NCBI RefSeq assembly: GCF_003259435.1
Contig: NZ_QLMA01000006.1
Location: forward strand, 310,001-374,000
Length of the DNA stretch: 64,000 nucleotides
Direction of reading: 5' to 3'
Origin: Chitinophaga dinghuensis
Lineage (GTDB): Bacteria > Bacteroidota > Bacteroidia > Chitinophagales > Chitinophagaceae
The position numbers and the translations under genes were made by a program. A model generated the notes under the pieces. That model was not told the DNA's origin, did no database searches, and was given only the letters and a program-made list of their open reading frames with translations. Of this stretch, positions 52,748 through 61,498 are shown piece after piece. The stretch's first letter is position 1. The number at the start of each line of letters is the position of its first letter.

Positions 52748-52860
52748 ATTACATTTTCTTTAGTGGTAAAAAATTTTGAAATTCTGCCTCAAATAAAGAT
52801 CTTCGCACTTCGTTTTCTGTTAAGAACACTGACTTATAAATTAATAATATTACAGTTTGA

Positions 52861-53865
52861 ATGAAGCCGATTGAGGAAATTAAGCCTTTGCTGGAAAACC
52901 CTAAGAAAGTGGTTATCACTATGCATCAAAAGCCAGATGCGGACGCAATGGGATCATCTTTGGCAATGTATCACTATCTGATCCAGAAAGGCCACGAAGT
53001 AACTGTAATCTCTCCCACCAACTTTCCGGACTTCCTGAAATGGATGCCCGCCGCTGAACTGGTGATTGATTTCGAATCCTCCAATGATAAAGCTATGGCT
53101 GCCCTCGAAGGCATACAGCTGCTTTTCTGCCTGGATTTCAACGCGCTCTACCGGACCAAAAATATGGCGCCGTTCCTGGAAAAACTGGATTGTACCAAAA
53201 TCCTGATCGACCATCACCTGGAACCACAACCCAGCTTCGATTTTGGTGTTAGCGATACTTCCGCCAGTTCTACCGCTCAACTGGTGTATGAAACCATCTA
53301 TAAACTGGGAGAGGAGAAATACATTAACCTGGATATTGCCGCCTGCATCTATGCCGGTACTGTAACAGATACGGGATCTTTCCGCTTTTCGTCTACCTCA
53401 GCGCGCGTACACCGCATGGTAGCTGATCTGATGGACAGAGGCCTCAAACACGAAATCATCCACCAGAATATCTACGATAACTTCCTGGAAAACAGGCTCC
53501 GTTTCCTCGGTCATAGCCTGCTCAACAGAATGGAGGTATTCTACGAATACAATACTGCCATGCTCGCCATCCCATATTCAGATCTGAAACGATTCGATCT
53601 GATGACGGGAGACACAGAAGGCCTGGTAAATTTCCTTCTTTCCATTCAGGGTATTAAATTAGCGGCACTGATCATAGACAGAAACGTGGAAGTGAAACTC
53701 TCTTTCCGCTCCAAAGGCGATTTTGACGTGAACACCTTTGCCCGTAAATATTTTGATGGCGGTGGCCACTTTAACGCTTCCGGCGGCAGAAGTGTAGACT
53801 CATTGGATAAAACGGTAGAAAGATTTATCCGTGCCATCAGAGAAAATGAAGAACAATTACAATAA
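52861..53865 (+). CDS. DHH/DHHA1 phosphoesterase (NrnA-like oligoribonuclease / pAp phosphatase)
   Basis: 334 residues. DHH motifs: HQKPDADAMGSSLA, the conserved DHH in LIDHHLEPQ, later YAGTVTDTGSFRFSST, and a DHHA1 end with GGGHFNASGGRS. NrnA-like enzymes degrade short RNA and pAp, and some hydrolyse cyclic-dinucleotide breakdown products such as pApA. A diadenylate cyclase gene lies about 1.4 kb downstream on the other strand, which makes a c-di-AMP-related role possible. The FKBP gene follows 37 nt later. Confidence 0.93.
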   Translation: MKPIEEIKPLLENPKKVVITMHQKPDADAMGSSLAMYHYLIQKGHEVTVISPTNFPDFLKWMPAAELVIDFESSNDKAMAALEGIQLLFCLDFNALYRTKNMAPFLEKLDCTKILIDHHLEPQPSFDFGVSDTSASSTAQLVYETIYKLGEEKYINLDIAACIYAGTVTDTGSFRFSSTSARVHRMVADLMDRGLKHEIIHQNIYDNFLENRLRFLGHSLLNRMEVFYEYNTAMLAIPYSDLKRFDLMTGDTEGLVNFLLSIQGIKLAALIIDRNVEVKLSFRSKGDFDVNTFARKYFDGGGHFNASGGRSVDSLDKTVERFIRAIRENEEQLQ

Positions 53866-53902
53866 CTTGCTTCAAAGTACTAGAACCTACTAATACAGTC
53901 AA

Positions 53903-54781
53903 ATGAAAAAAAACAATCATTTATTAGTTGCAGCGCTGGGCCTGTTCCTGGCTAGTTGCGGCGGCGGCGTGAAAAAAACGCCAAGCGGTATTGAATATAT
54001 CGTACACAAAGCAGGTAATGGTCCTCAGCTGAAAATCGGGGATACCGCGCTGGTGAACGTTGTCCAGAAAATCAATGACTCCCTGCTGGGTACTTCCCGT
54101 CAGGTAGTTGGTGGCCCAATTCCTTTGGTAGTAAACAAACCAGTGGATAAATTTGACCTGATGGAAGGTATCGCCCTGCTCCACGAAGGTGACAGTACCA
54201 CTTTTATCATTCCTTGGGATTCTCTTCCTCCAATGCAGCGCCCTGCCTTCGGTAAAAAAGGCGACAAGCTGAAAATCACTTTCATTGTTGAGAACAAATA
54301 TTCAGCAGCTGCTCAGAAAGAAAAAGACGAAAAGCTGATCAAAGAATACCTGGAGAAAAACAAAATCAATGCTACTAAAAATGCGGAAGGCGTTTACGTA
54401 GCAGTGAAAGAAGAAGGTACCGGTGCTACGCCTAACGCTGGCGATACTGTGTATGTTCACTACACTGGTAAACTGACCAACGGTAAAGTATTCGATTCTT
54501 CCATGGATTCTACCCTGCGTCCTGGTATGCCGCTGGAACCAATCAAATTCCCTATCGGTCGTGGTTTCGTGATCAAAGGTTGGGATGCTGGTCTGTCTCA
54601 GCTGAAAAAAGGTTCTACCGCTACCCTGGTAATTCCTTCTACACTGGCTTACGGTCTGCAAGGTTCACCTCCAGCAATCCCAGGTAACGCTATCCTGGTA
54701 TTTGACGTGAAACTGGTAGATATCAAACCAGGCGCTCCAGCTCCTGCAGCTCCTGTTGTACCTCCAGTTGGCAAGAAATAA
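53903..54781 (+). CDS. FKBP-type peptidyl-prolyl isomerase lipoprotein, two FKBP-like halves
   Basis: 292 residues. Lipobox LGLFLASCGGG (Cys near 19). Residues about 25-135 look like a degenerate FKBP half (GDTALVNVVQ, EGIALLHEGDSTTFIIP). Residues about 165-275 are a canonical FKBP domain (AGDTVYVHYTGKLTNGKVFD; FPIGRGFVIKGWDAGLSQLK; IPSTLAYGLQG). The tail is Pro/Ala-rich. It should assist folding of periplasmic or outer-membrane proteins. It follows the DHH gene, and a terminator follows it. Confidence 0.93.
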   Translation: MKKNNHLLVAALGLFLASCGGGVKKTPSGIEYIVHKAGNGPQLKIGDTALVNVVQKINDSLLGTSRQVVGGPIPLVVNKPVDKFDLMEGIALLHEGDSTTFIIPWDSLPPMQRPAFGKKGDKLKITFIVENKYSAAAQKEKDEKLIKEYLEKNKINATKNAEGVYVAVKEEGTGATPNAGDTVYVHYTGKLTNGKVFDSSMDSTLRPGMPLEPIKFPIGRGFVIKGWDAGLSQLKKGSTATLVIPSTLAYGLQGSPPAIPGNAILVFDVKLVDIKPGAPAPAAPVVPPVGKK

Positions 54782-54800
54782 TCTTTCTTCCTATAAAGAG

Positions 54801-54837
54801 AACGCCCTCCCTGCATATGCAAAGGAGGGCGTTTTAT
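54801..54837 (+). terminator. Terminator after the FKBP gene
   Basis: AACGCCCTCC/GGAGGGCGTT with a 13-nt loop and TTTTATTTA. It also lies before the convergent DCC gene end. Confidence 0.85.
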
Positions 54838-54854
54838 TTAATCTAATACAGTCC

Positions 54855-55256
54855 CTATATCATAAACCTGCTGCGAACTTCAGGTGTCGGTACCATACAG
54901 GCATCCTTTCTCCCAAACCAACGGTACCTCCTCCGCGCAATCCAACTATACACACCATTTCGTATAAATGCAGGCACTATCATCAATAAAGATAGTAGTC
55001 TCACCGGAAAATTCAGTTTACCTGCTACCCGCAAGGCAGCTGTACTTTTCGTATAGACTTTCCCGTTCTCTACCAATATAAAAGAAGATAAAGCATTCGT
55101 ATCAAAGCCGTACTGCCGGGATAATTCCGTAGCAATCTCAGACTGCAACGGCGCAAACCGAAAATACCCCTGCCTGTCGTGCCTTATCACAAAATTCACG
55201 GACGCATTACAGAAGTTGCAGACGCCGTCAAATAATATGATCCCTTTATTCAACAT
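54855..55256 (-). CDS. DCC-family thiol-disulfide oxidoreductase-like protein
   Basis: 133 residues. The family motif ILFDGVCNFCNASVNFVIRHD carries the C-x2-C pair, and the later block SSFILVENGKVYTKSTAALR also fits. DCC proteins are predicted to act in thiol-disulfide exchange; substrates are unknown. The gap to the cdaA gene upstream is 37 nt on the same strand. Confidence 0.9.
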   Translation of the reverse strand: MLNKGIILFDGVCNFCNASVNFVIRHDRQGYFRFAPLQSEIATELSRQYGFDTNALSSFILVENGKVYTKSTAALRVAGKLNFPVRLLSLLMIVPAFIRNGVYSWIARRRYRWFGRKDACMVPTPEVRSRFMI

Positions 55257-55293
55257 CTTTCATTTTTCTCTCCAGATATAAAGTTACGCTATC

Positions 55294-56127
55294 TCAGGCA
55301 TAGCCATCAATCAGTACTTCATATAATTTCACTTTCAGGTCTTCCAAAGAAACATCTTGTGTCAGATTTCCATCCTGTGCGAAAGAAACAGTTCCTCTCT
55401 CTTCAGAAACGATAATGGCCAGATTATCACTGTGTTCGGTAATGCCGACTGCTGATCTGTGTCTTAGTCCCACCCGGGTTGGCAGGTCTGGATTTTCAGA
55501 CACTGGCAGTATCACTTTTGCGGCCAACATTTTATTCCCTACAATTATCAAGGCCCCGTCATGCAAAGGGGAATGCTTGTTAAAAATACTTTCAATCAGC
55601 TTGGCACTCACATTGGCATCAATGGGAATACTGGAGGCGGTATCAAATTTCAGACGATAAGTGGTGGCGACGACGATCAATGCGCCGGTATGTGTACTCA
55701 TCATCCTGCTCACGGCAGTAATGATTTCATTGATGATATTTTCCTCGTCTTTGTAGCTTTTGAATTTATCAGGAAGGAATAACTTGGTCAGGAAACTGTC
55801 TTTCGATAAAGGGGTTTTCTTTCCCAGTACCAGCAGGAATTTTCTGATTTCCGGCTGAAAGATAATAATGATGGCAATCAGGCCTACATTGATAAAGTTT
55901 TGCAAAATATTGGTCAGAATGGGCATACGCAGCGCTCTCACCAGGAAAAAGGCGGCGTAAATCATCAACAGTCCGACGAAAATATTAAAAGCCAGACTCC
56001 CTTTCAGCAGCCTGTATAATTGTATAATCAGAAATATAACGATAACCAGATCTAATAACTCCAGCCAGCGAAACTCATATCCGTAAAATTGTATTACTTC
56101 CTTCATAAGTTTAAGATGGTTATTCAT
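55294..56127 (-). CDS. cdaA: Diadenylate cyclase (c-di-AMP synthase), CdaA-type
   Basis: 277 residues. Three N-terminal spans (LLDLVIVIFLIIQLY; AFNIFVGLLMIYAAFFLV; NVGLIAIIIIF) and the DAC domain with DGALIIVG and RHRSAVGITE, the two catalytic motifs. It condenses two ATP to c-di-AMP. It lies directly after folP on the same strand (stop of folP one base before the cdaA start), which links c-di-AMP and folate genes in transcription. The NrnA-like gene lies nearby. Confidence 0.94.
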   Translation of the reverse strand: MNNHLKLMKEVIQFYGYEFRWLELLDLVIVIFLIIQLYRLLKGSLAFNIFVGLLMIYAAFFLVRALRMPILTNILQNFINVGLIAIIIIFQPEIRKFLLVLGKKTPLSKDSFLTKLFLPDKFKSYKDEENIINEIITAVSRMMSTHTGALIVVATTYRLKFDTASSIPIDANVSAKLIESIFNKHSPLHDGALIIVGNKMLAAKVILPVSENPDLPTRVGLRHRSAVGITEHSDNLAIIVSEERGTVSFAQDGNLTQDVSLEDLKVKLYEVLIDGYA

Positions 56128-56988
56128 TTATCCTTTCAATTGTGCTGTTATCTTTACCGCTTCCACGGCTTCCTTTACGTCATGTACGCGCAAAATATGT
56201 GTGCCTTGCTGCAAGGCAATGGTATTCAGAACGGTGGTGCCGTTCAGTGCAGCATCTGGGGTGGTCTCCAATAAACGATAAATCATAGATTTACGGGAAA
56301 TACCTGTTAATACTGGCGTTTGCAGCACCGTACTAAACAGGTGCAGGTGTTGCATCAGGGCATAATTATGTGCCAGCGTTTTTCCAAAACCAAAGCCTGG
56401 ATCTGCAATAAAATCCCGGATGCCTGCCGCGCGGCAAACAGCTAGTTTTTGTATCAGATAGTCCAGCACTTCTCTTACCACATTTTCGTAATTGGGATCA
56501 TCTTGCATCGTAGCCGGTTTCCCCTGCATATGCATAGCGATATATGGCGCCTGTAATTTTCCTACTGTCGGTATCATAGCCGCATCGAGATCGCCAGCGC
56601 TGATGTCATTGATAATAGCAGCTCCGGCATGTACCGCTTTTTCCGCTACCTGCGCATACCAGGTATCAATGGAAATAATCGCTTCCGGATATTGGTGTAA
56701 TATAGCATGAATAGCTGGTAGCAAACGGGTCAGTTCTTCTTCCGGCCCCACAACAGTAGCTCCTGGCCGGGTGCTTTGTGCTCCCAGATCAAGAATAGCA
56801 GCGCCTTCCGATAAATGCTTGCCTGCCTTTTCGACTACATGATGTAGTTCCCGCGTACGATTCCCTTCATAAAATGAATCGTCTGTAACATTAATAATCC
56901 CCATTACCACCGGTTCTGCAAGCGAAAGCAACCTGCCCCTGCAGTTGATGGAAAGTGGAAGAGATGTCGTGATATGGTTAGTTTTCAT
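56128..56988 (-). CDS. folP: Dihydropteroate synthase
   Basis: 286 residues. DHPS motifs: MGIINVTDDSFYEGNRT, AAILDLGAQSTRPGA, SIDTWYAQVAEKAV and the end block AHNYALMQHLHLFSTVLQTP. It forms dihydropteroate from pABA and the pterin diphosphate, the target of sulfonamides. No gap separates its stop from cdaA, so they are co-transcribed. No clear promoter box was found upstream. Confidence 0.96.
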   Translation of the reverse strand: MKTNHITTSLPLSINCRGRLLSLAEPVVMGIINVTDDSFYEGNRTRELHHVVEKAGKHLSEGAAILDLGAQSTRPGATVVGPEEELTRLLPAIHAILHQYPEAIISIDTWYAQVAEKAVHAGAAIINDISAGDLDAAMIPTVGKLQAPYIAMHMQGKPATMQDDPNYENVVREVLDYLIQKLAVCRAAGIRDFIADPGFGFGKTLAHNYALMQHLHLFSTVLQTPVLTGISRKSMIYRLLETTPDAALNGTTVLNTIALQQGTHILRVHDVKEAVEAVKITAQLKG

Positions 56989-57111
56989 CGTAATAGTTCC
57001 GCCTGTTTAGCTGAAATTCTTTATTTTGCCCTGCAATTTACGTAATGTAAGCAAGGTGAACAGGATTTATCCGTTCATCTGCATGCAATTTATGATTTTA
57101 GCCTCTGAATT

Positions 57112-57657
57112 ATGGATACATTAGCACAATACCATGCTGCATTTGATGGTTGCAAGGATATTTTTATCAAGAAAACAAAGGATTACGGTACTTCCTGGAG
57201 AGTATTAAGACCTATCTCTGTGGTGGATCAGCTGTTCATTAAAGCACAGCGTATCCGCACCATCCAGGAAACCGGTGTACAGAAAGTAGCAGATAATATT
57301 GAAGGCGAATTCAAGGCAATTGTCAATTACGGTATCATTGGGTTGATTCAACTGCAACAAAACGGGAACCCCTATACGGATCTTCCTTTGGCAGAAGTGG
57401 AAACCCTCTATAATAAGTACGCGAAAGAAGTGGAAGAAGTGATGCTTGCCAAGAACCACGACTATGGCGAGGCATGGAGAGATATGAGCCAGGAATCCTT
57501 CGCAGACCTTATCCTTACTAAACTGCTTCGCATCAAACAGATCTTGCGCAATCAGGGTAAAACCCTGATCTCAGAAGGTATAGATGCCAATTATACTGAT
57601 ATCATCAACTATGCCTTATTTGCGCTGATCAAGATGACAGAAGCCCAGGAATCCTAA
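57112..57657 (+). CDS. DUF1599 protein with an internal duplication
   Basis: 181 residues. Two similar halves: residues about 14-85 (FIKKTKDYGTSWRVL; DQLFIKAQRIRTIQ; IVNYGIIGLIQL) and about 102-175 (VMLAKNHDYGEAWRDM; DLILTKLLRIKQIL; IINYALFALIKM). Each half has the K-DYG--WR motif. The helical fold resembles MazG-like or nucleotide-binding proteins, but the function is unknown. The 20-nt gap to the DoxX-like gene suggests an operon. Confidence 0.9.
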   Translation: MDTLAQYHAAFDGCKDIFIKKTKDYGTSWRVLRPISVVDQLFIKAQRIRTIQETGVQKVADNIEGEFKAIVNYGIIGLIQLQQNGNPYTDLPLAEVETLYNKYAKEVEEVMLAKNHDYGEAWRDMSQESFADLILTKLLRIKQILRNQGKTLISEGIDANYTDIINYALFALIKMTEAQES

Positions 57658-57677
57658 ACTAAACCATTAATCGACTT

Positions 57678-58760
57678 ATGAAAATTATCCTAAACCTGTT
57701 TCGCATCCTCGTTGGGGTGCTCTTTATTTTTTCGGGCCTCATCAAGGCGAATGACCCGCTGGGATTGAGTTACAAGATGGATGAATTCTTTGAAGTATTA
57801 CATCTGACTTTTCTCTCGCCATATTCCCTGGCATTCTCCATTGGTATGAACGCCTTCGAAATTATTGCCGGCGTAGCTGTACTGGTAGGTTACCGTATGC
57901 GTATCTTCTCTGTATTGCTGCTGCTGTTGATTGCGTTTTTTACTTTCCTTACCGGTTACGCATTGTTCAGTGGTACTATCCGTGAATGCGGCTGCTTTGG
58001 AGACTGTATTAAACTGACTGCCACAGAAACGTTCTGGAAAGATGTTATTCTGTTTGTAATGATCCTCCTGATCTTTGCAAAACGTAAAGCTATACAACCG
58101 CTGTTCAAAGGCGCTGGTTTCGTGATGCTGATTGCGACTATTTTCTCTTTCGGGGTACAGTGGTATACATTGCGTCATCTGCCGCTGTTCGACTGTCTGC
58201 CTTATAAAGTGGGTAATAACATCCCTGAGAAAATGAAACTGCCGCCAGGCGCTACTCCTGACGTATATAAAATGACATTTATCTACGAAAAAGATGGCGT
58301 GAAGAAGGATTTTACAGAAGAGAACTATCCATGGTCTGATTCTACCTGGAAATTTGTTGAACGCAAGGATAAACTGGTACAGAAAGGAAATGCAGAACCA
58401 GCCATTAAGGATTTTATCCTGATGGACCTGGACGGAGGTAACCAAACCCAGGGTATCCTGGAGGAACCTAAACCAGTATATCTCTTCCTGGTACTGAATA
58501 CCGCCAAAGCGGGTGAAGGCTGGGATGCGAAGTTGAAAGCTTTACAGGAACGTCAGCAGAAAGGAGAAATCGAAATATTTGGCGTAACGGCTTCTACTAA
58601 GGATGAAATAGCAGCCTTCCAAAAAGCGCATGGTCTTCAATTCCAGTTCCTGCAGATGGATGGCGTGGCCATTAAGACTGCCGGCAGAAGCAATCCTTGT
58701 CTGATGCTGTTGGAAAAAGGCACAATTAAGGGTAAATGGGCTTACCGCGATATTCCCTGA
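57678..58760 (+). CDS. BT_3928-like protein: DoxX membrane part plus thioredoxin-like end
   Basis: 360 residues. Residues 1-150 have four spans (ILVGVLFIFSGLIKANDP; FEIIAGVAVLVGYRM) with the Cys-rich DoxX/MauE motif TIRECGCFGDCIKL. The C-terminal half (about 265-360) resembles a thioredoxin-like domain (VYLFLVLNTAKAGEGW; IEIFGVTASTKDEIAAF; AGRSNPCLMLLEKGT). It may take part in redox transfer at the membrane. It follows DUF1599 and precedes the lone ABC permease by 18 nt. Confidence 0.85.
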   Translation: MKIILNLFRILVGVLFIFSGLIKANDPLGLSYKMDEFFEVLHLTFLSPYSLAFSIGMNAFEIIAGVAVLVGYRMRIFSVLLLLLIAFFTFLTGYALFSGTIRECGCFGDCIKLTATETFWKDVILFVMILLIFAKRKAIQPLFKGAGFVMLIATIFSFGVQWYTLRHLPLFDCLPYKVGNNIPEKMKLPPGATPDVYKMTFIYEKDGVKKDFTEENYPWSDSTWKFVERKDKLVQKGNAEPAIKDFILMDLDGGNQTQGILEEPKPVYLFLVLNTAKAGEGWDAKLKALQERQQKGEIEIFGVTASTKDEIAAFQKAHGLQFQFLQMDGVAIKTAGRSNPCLMLLEKGTIKGKWAYRDIP

Positions 58761-58778
58761 TAATTTATAACAGTTGAT

Positions 58779-59834
58779 ATGCTGCGATTTGTATTGCGAA
58801 AAACCGGCTATGGCTTGCTGGTATTGCTGGGAGTGGTAACACTGGTATTCTTCTTGTTTAATGTGTTGCCTGGAGATCCCGCCCGGCTTACCCTTGGCCA
58901 GAGAGCGGATGTATCATCACTGGAAAATGTACGAAAGGAACTGCATCTCGACCAACCGGTTGGGATGCAGTTTTTACTATACCTGAATGATCTTTCCCCT
59001 TTGTCGTTGCACTCCAGAGAGGAGGCCGGCAAGAATTTTAAATACATTACGTTACTGCGTGTCTCACCAGAGAAATCGCTCCTCCTGAAATTGCCATATC
59101 TCCGCAGGTCTTACCAAGGTAAAAAGCCGGTATGGGACATGCTGATGGAAGCATTGCCTGGCACCTTACTCCTGGCTGCTGCGGCTATGCTGTTTGCCAC
59201 TATAGTAGGCATTGCGCTGGGAATGTTGTCTGCCGTGAAACAAAATACCTGGATGGATACCAGTGCCGTTTTCTCCAGTGTACTGGGGATTTCTGTGCCT
59301 TCTTTCTTCGCGGGTATTGTGCTGGCATATATCTTCGGGTTCCTGCTTAGTAATGTAACCGGTTTGCATATGACCGGGAGTTTGTATGATGTGGACCCTT
59401 TCCGTGGGAGGGTACTAAATCTGCGTAATCTGATCCTGCCTGCGCTGACATTGGGTATCAGGCCTTTGGCGATTATAGTGCAGCTGACCCGCAGTGCCAT
59501 GTTGGATGTATTGCATCAGGATTATATCCGCACCGCATATGCGAAAGGCTTGGGTACCGGCGCCGTCTTGCGGAGGCATGCCCTTAGAAATGCCCTGAAT
59601 CCGGTTATGACTGCCATAACAGGTTGGTTTGCAGAACTGTTGGCAGGCGCTTTCTTTGTAGAATATATTTTTGGCTGGAAAGGTATCGGTAAAATTACTG
59701 TTGACGCCCTCGATAAATATGATTTCCCCGTAGTAATGGGGGCCATTCTCTTTACTGCCGGGATTTTTGTCCTGGTGAATATCCTCGCAGACCTGCTCTA
59801 TGCCGCGATTGATCCACGTATCCGGCTGGAATAA
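58779..59834 (+). CDS. DppB/OppB-like ABC permease without partner genes
   Basis: 351 residues. DppB-type layout with FFLFNVLPGDPARL at the N-terminus and an EAA loop (DYIRTAYAKGLGTGAVLRRH), plus ELLAGAFFVEYIFGWKGIG and the end DLLYAAIDPRIRLE. It should be one half of a peptide or nickel importer or exporter core. No ATPase, second permease or binding protein lies nearby, so it must pair with proteins encoded elsewhere. Confidence 0.93.
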   Translation: MLRFVLRKTGYGLLVLLGVVTLVFFLFNVLPGDPARLTLGQRADVSSLENVRKELHLDQPVGMQFLLYLNDLSPLSLHSREEAGKNFKYITLLRVSPEKSLLLKLPYLRRSYQGKKPVWDMLMEALPGTLLLAAAAMLFATIVGIALGMLSAVKQNTWMDTSAVFSSVLGISVPSFFAGIVLAYIFGFLLSNVTGLHMTGSLYDVDPFRGRVLNLRNLILPALTLGIRPLAIIVQLTRSAMLDVLHQDYIRTAYAKGLGTGAVLRRHALRNALNPVMTAITGWFAELLAGAFFVEYIFGWKGIGKITVDALDKYDFPVVMGAILFTAGIFVLVNILADLLYAAIDPRIRLE

Positions 59835-59915
59835 TAGCGCCTCGAAAAAAAAATTCTGGTTTTTTGTAACATCCCGATTTACCAGTCGTCTTCTTATCAA
59901 ACAGTGGTATTCTAC

Positions 59916-60431
59916 ATGTCTTTAGAATTATTTCTATCCCAGGTTGTTCCAGTCAGATCAAAGCTTTATCGCTTTGCTTATCGCCTGCTGGGCGACGAGG
60001 AAGACGCCAAGGATATCACACAGGATGCCCTGATGAAAGTATGGGCTATGCAGGGAAAGATGACGGAACTGCAAAACCTGGAAGCCTGGTGTATGCGTAT
60101 TACCCGTAACCTGGCCCTGGATAAAATTAAATCCAGGAAGTACCGAATCGCGGATACGCTGGACAAGGCCAGTGAACTGCCGGCTTCACATCAGAAAAAT
60201 CCCCATGCCGCTACCGAAAGAAATGAAGTAATGAATAAGGTACATACTGCCATCAATGCATTACCGGAGAAATACAAATCGGTTATGCAGCTGAGGGATA
60301 TGGACGGACTTTCCTACCAGGAAATAGCAGATATCCTTGACATTGATATGAATGAGGTAAAAGTGAATTTACACCGGGCCCGTAAGGCTGTCCGGGAGAA
60401 ACTACAAAATCAACAGGTATATGGATTATAA
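59916..60431 (+). CDS. ECF sigma factor (SigW/RpoE-like)
   Basis: 171 residues from ATG 59916; the frame opens at a GTG 4 codons earlier (59904). Region 2 (YRFAYRLLGDEEDAKDITQD; AWCMRITRNLALDKIK) and region 4 (LSYQEIADILDIDMNEVKVN) are clear. It overlaps the next gene by 11 nt. The next gene encodes a probable membrane anti-sigma factor, and two DUF4252 genes follow, which are likely regulon members. Confidence 0.92.
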   Translation: MSLELFLSQVVPVRSKLYRFAYRLLGDEEDAKDITQDALMKVWAMQGKMTELQNLEAWCMRITRNLALDKIKSRKYRIADTLDKASELPASHQKNPHAATERNEVMNKVHTAINALPEKYKSVMQLRDMDGLSYQEIADILDIDMNEVKVNLHRARKAVREKLQNQQVYGL

Positions 60432-60927
60432 GTCAATCAGCGCCTTGCTTGAAAAGTATTGGGATGGGGAAAGTACATTGGCCGAAGAAGCAGCCCTGAA
60501 GGCTTTTTTCAGTGAGCCGCACCCCGATATGCCGGAAGATTTGCTGGAAGCTGCTCCTTTGTTTCAATACCTGGAAGAGGAATCAGCCATCCGGGTACCG
60601 GCAGAACCGGAATGGGATATGTCGTTCCTGGAGGAGACGACAGTGAAGACGCCGCCGGTAGTAAAAATGTATCCTGTTAAAAACTGGATGAAGTATGCCG
60701 CAATCGTTCTGATGGCCGCCGGCGTAGGATATGGGCTCAAGCAACACCATGCTTCCCGCCAGATCGCGATGGAGCAGTTGAAAGAGGAAGAAGAAGCGCG
60801 AAAGGCATTCATTGAAACGAAAAGAGCACTGGCCTTGTTGAGCCGTAATCTCAATAAAGGGACCGAAAAAATGCAGGCATTGTCCTATTTCAATACTGCT
60901 ACCGAAAAACTGTCTGTAAAAGATTAA
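60421..60927 (+). CDS. Probable membrane-bound anti-sigma factor
   Basis: 168 residues. An acidic N-terminal part (ALLEKYWDGESTLAEEAALK) resembles anti-sigma N-termini, then one span near 83-100 (WMKYAAIVLMAAGVGYGL), and a Lys/Glu-rich helical tail (EEEEARKAFIETKRALALLS). It starts inside the sigma gene with an 11-nt overlap, the usual sign of a sigma/anti-sigma pair. It lacks a zinc-binding HxxxCxxC motif, so it is not a ZAS-type factor. The function is inferred from this context. Confidence 0.75.
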   Translation: MDYKSISALLEKYWDGESTLAEEAALKAFFSEPHPDMPEDLLEAAPLFQYLEEESAIRVPAEPEWDMSFLEETTVKTPPVVKMYPVKNWMKYAAIVLMAAGVGYGLKQHHASRQIAMEQLKEEEEARKAFIETKRALALLSRNLNKGTEKMQALSYFNTATEKLSVKD

Positions 60928-60953
60928 CCAGCCATTTATTAAATATCAGAGAA

Positions 60954-61478
60954 ATGAAACGATCACTATTATTACTCACCGCAATTTTTCTGAGTTTGCA
61001 GCTCTATGCGCAACAGGGAAGCAGTGTTATCGAACGCTTCTTTCAGAAATATGAGAATGATCGCAGCTTCACGGTAATTACGATTACCCCTAAAATGTTC
61101 AGCATGTTTGGAAAGTTTGATGCCAACGATCCTGATGCTAAAACATTTATGCGGGTAGTACAAAAACTAAAAGGCCTGCGTATCCTCAGTAAAGAAACCA
61201 CCAAAGAGGGTCCACGTCTGTATCACGAAGCTGCTGCCTTTCTGGGCAATGATTTCGAAGAACTCATGACGGTGCGCGACAAAGGAAATGACCTGAAATT
61301 TCTCGTCAAAGAAAACGCCAAAGGCAATATCAACGAACTGGTCATGCTGGTAGGAGGCCCTACACAGTTCCTGGCTTTGAGTCTGGTGGGCGATATTGAC
61401 CTGAATGAAATTTCCAGAATTGCGGCCAACATTGACATCCAGGGGATGGACAATCTGAAAAATGTACGTAAAAAGTAG
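60954..61478 (+). CDS. DUF4252 protein, first of a pair
   Basis: 174 residues. Signal peptide (LLLLTAIFLSLQLYA before QQGSS). DUF4252 pattern: VIERFFQKYENDRSFTVITI, then the end block NELVMLVGGPTQFLALSLVG. The family is found mainly in Bacteroidetes; its function is unknown. It lies in the operon after the sigma and anti-sigma genes and 20 nt before a second copy. Confidence 0.9.
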   Translation: MKRSLLLLTAIFLSLQLYAQQGSSVIERFFQKYENDRSFTVITITPKMFSMFGKFDANDPDAKTFMRVVQKLKGLRILSKETTKEGPRLYHEAAAFLGNDFEELMTVRDKGNDLKFLVKENAKGNINELVMLVGGPTQFLALSLVGDIDLNEISRIAANIDIQGMDNLKNVRKK

Positions 61479-61498
61479 TCACACAAAAAAAGCCCTTT

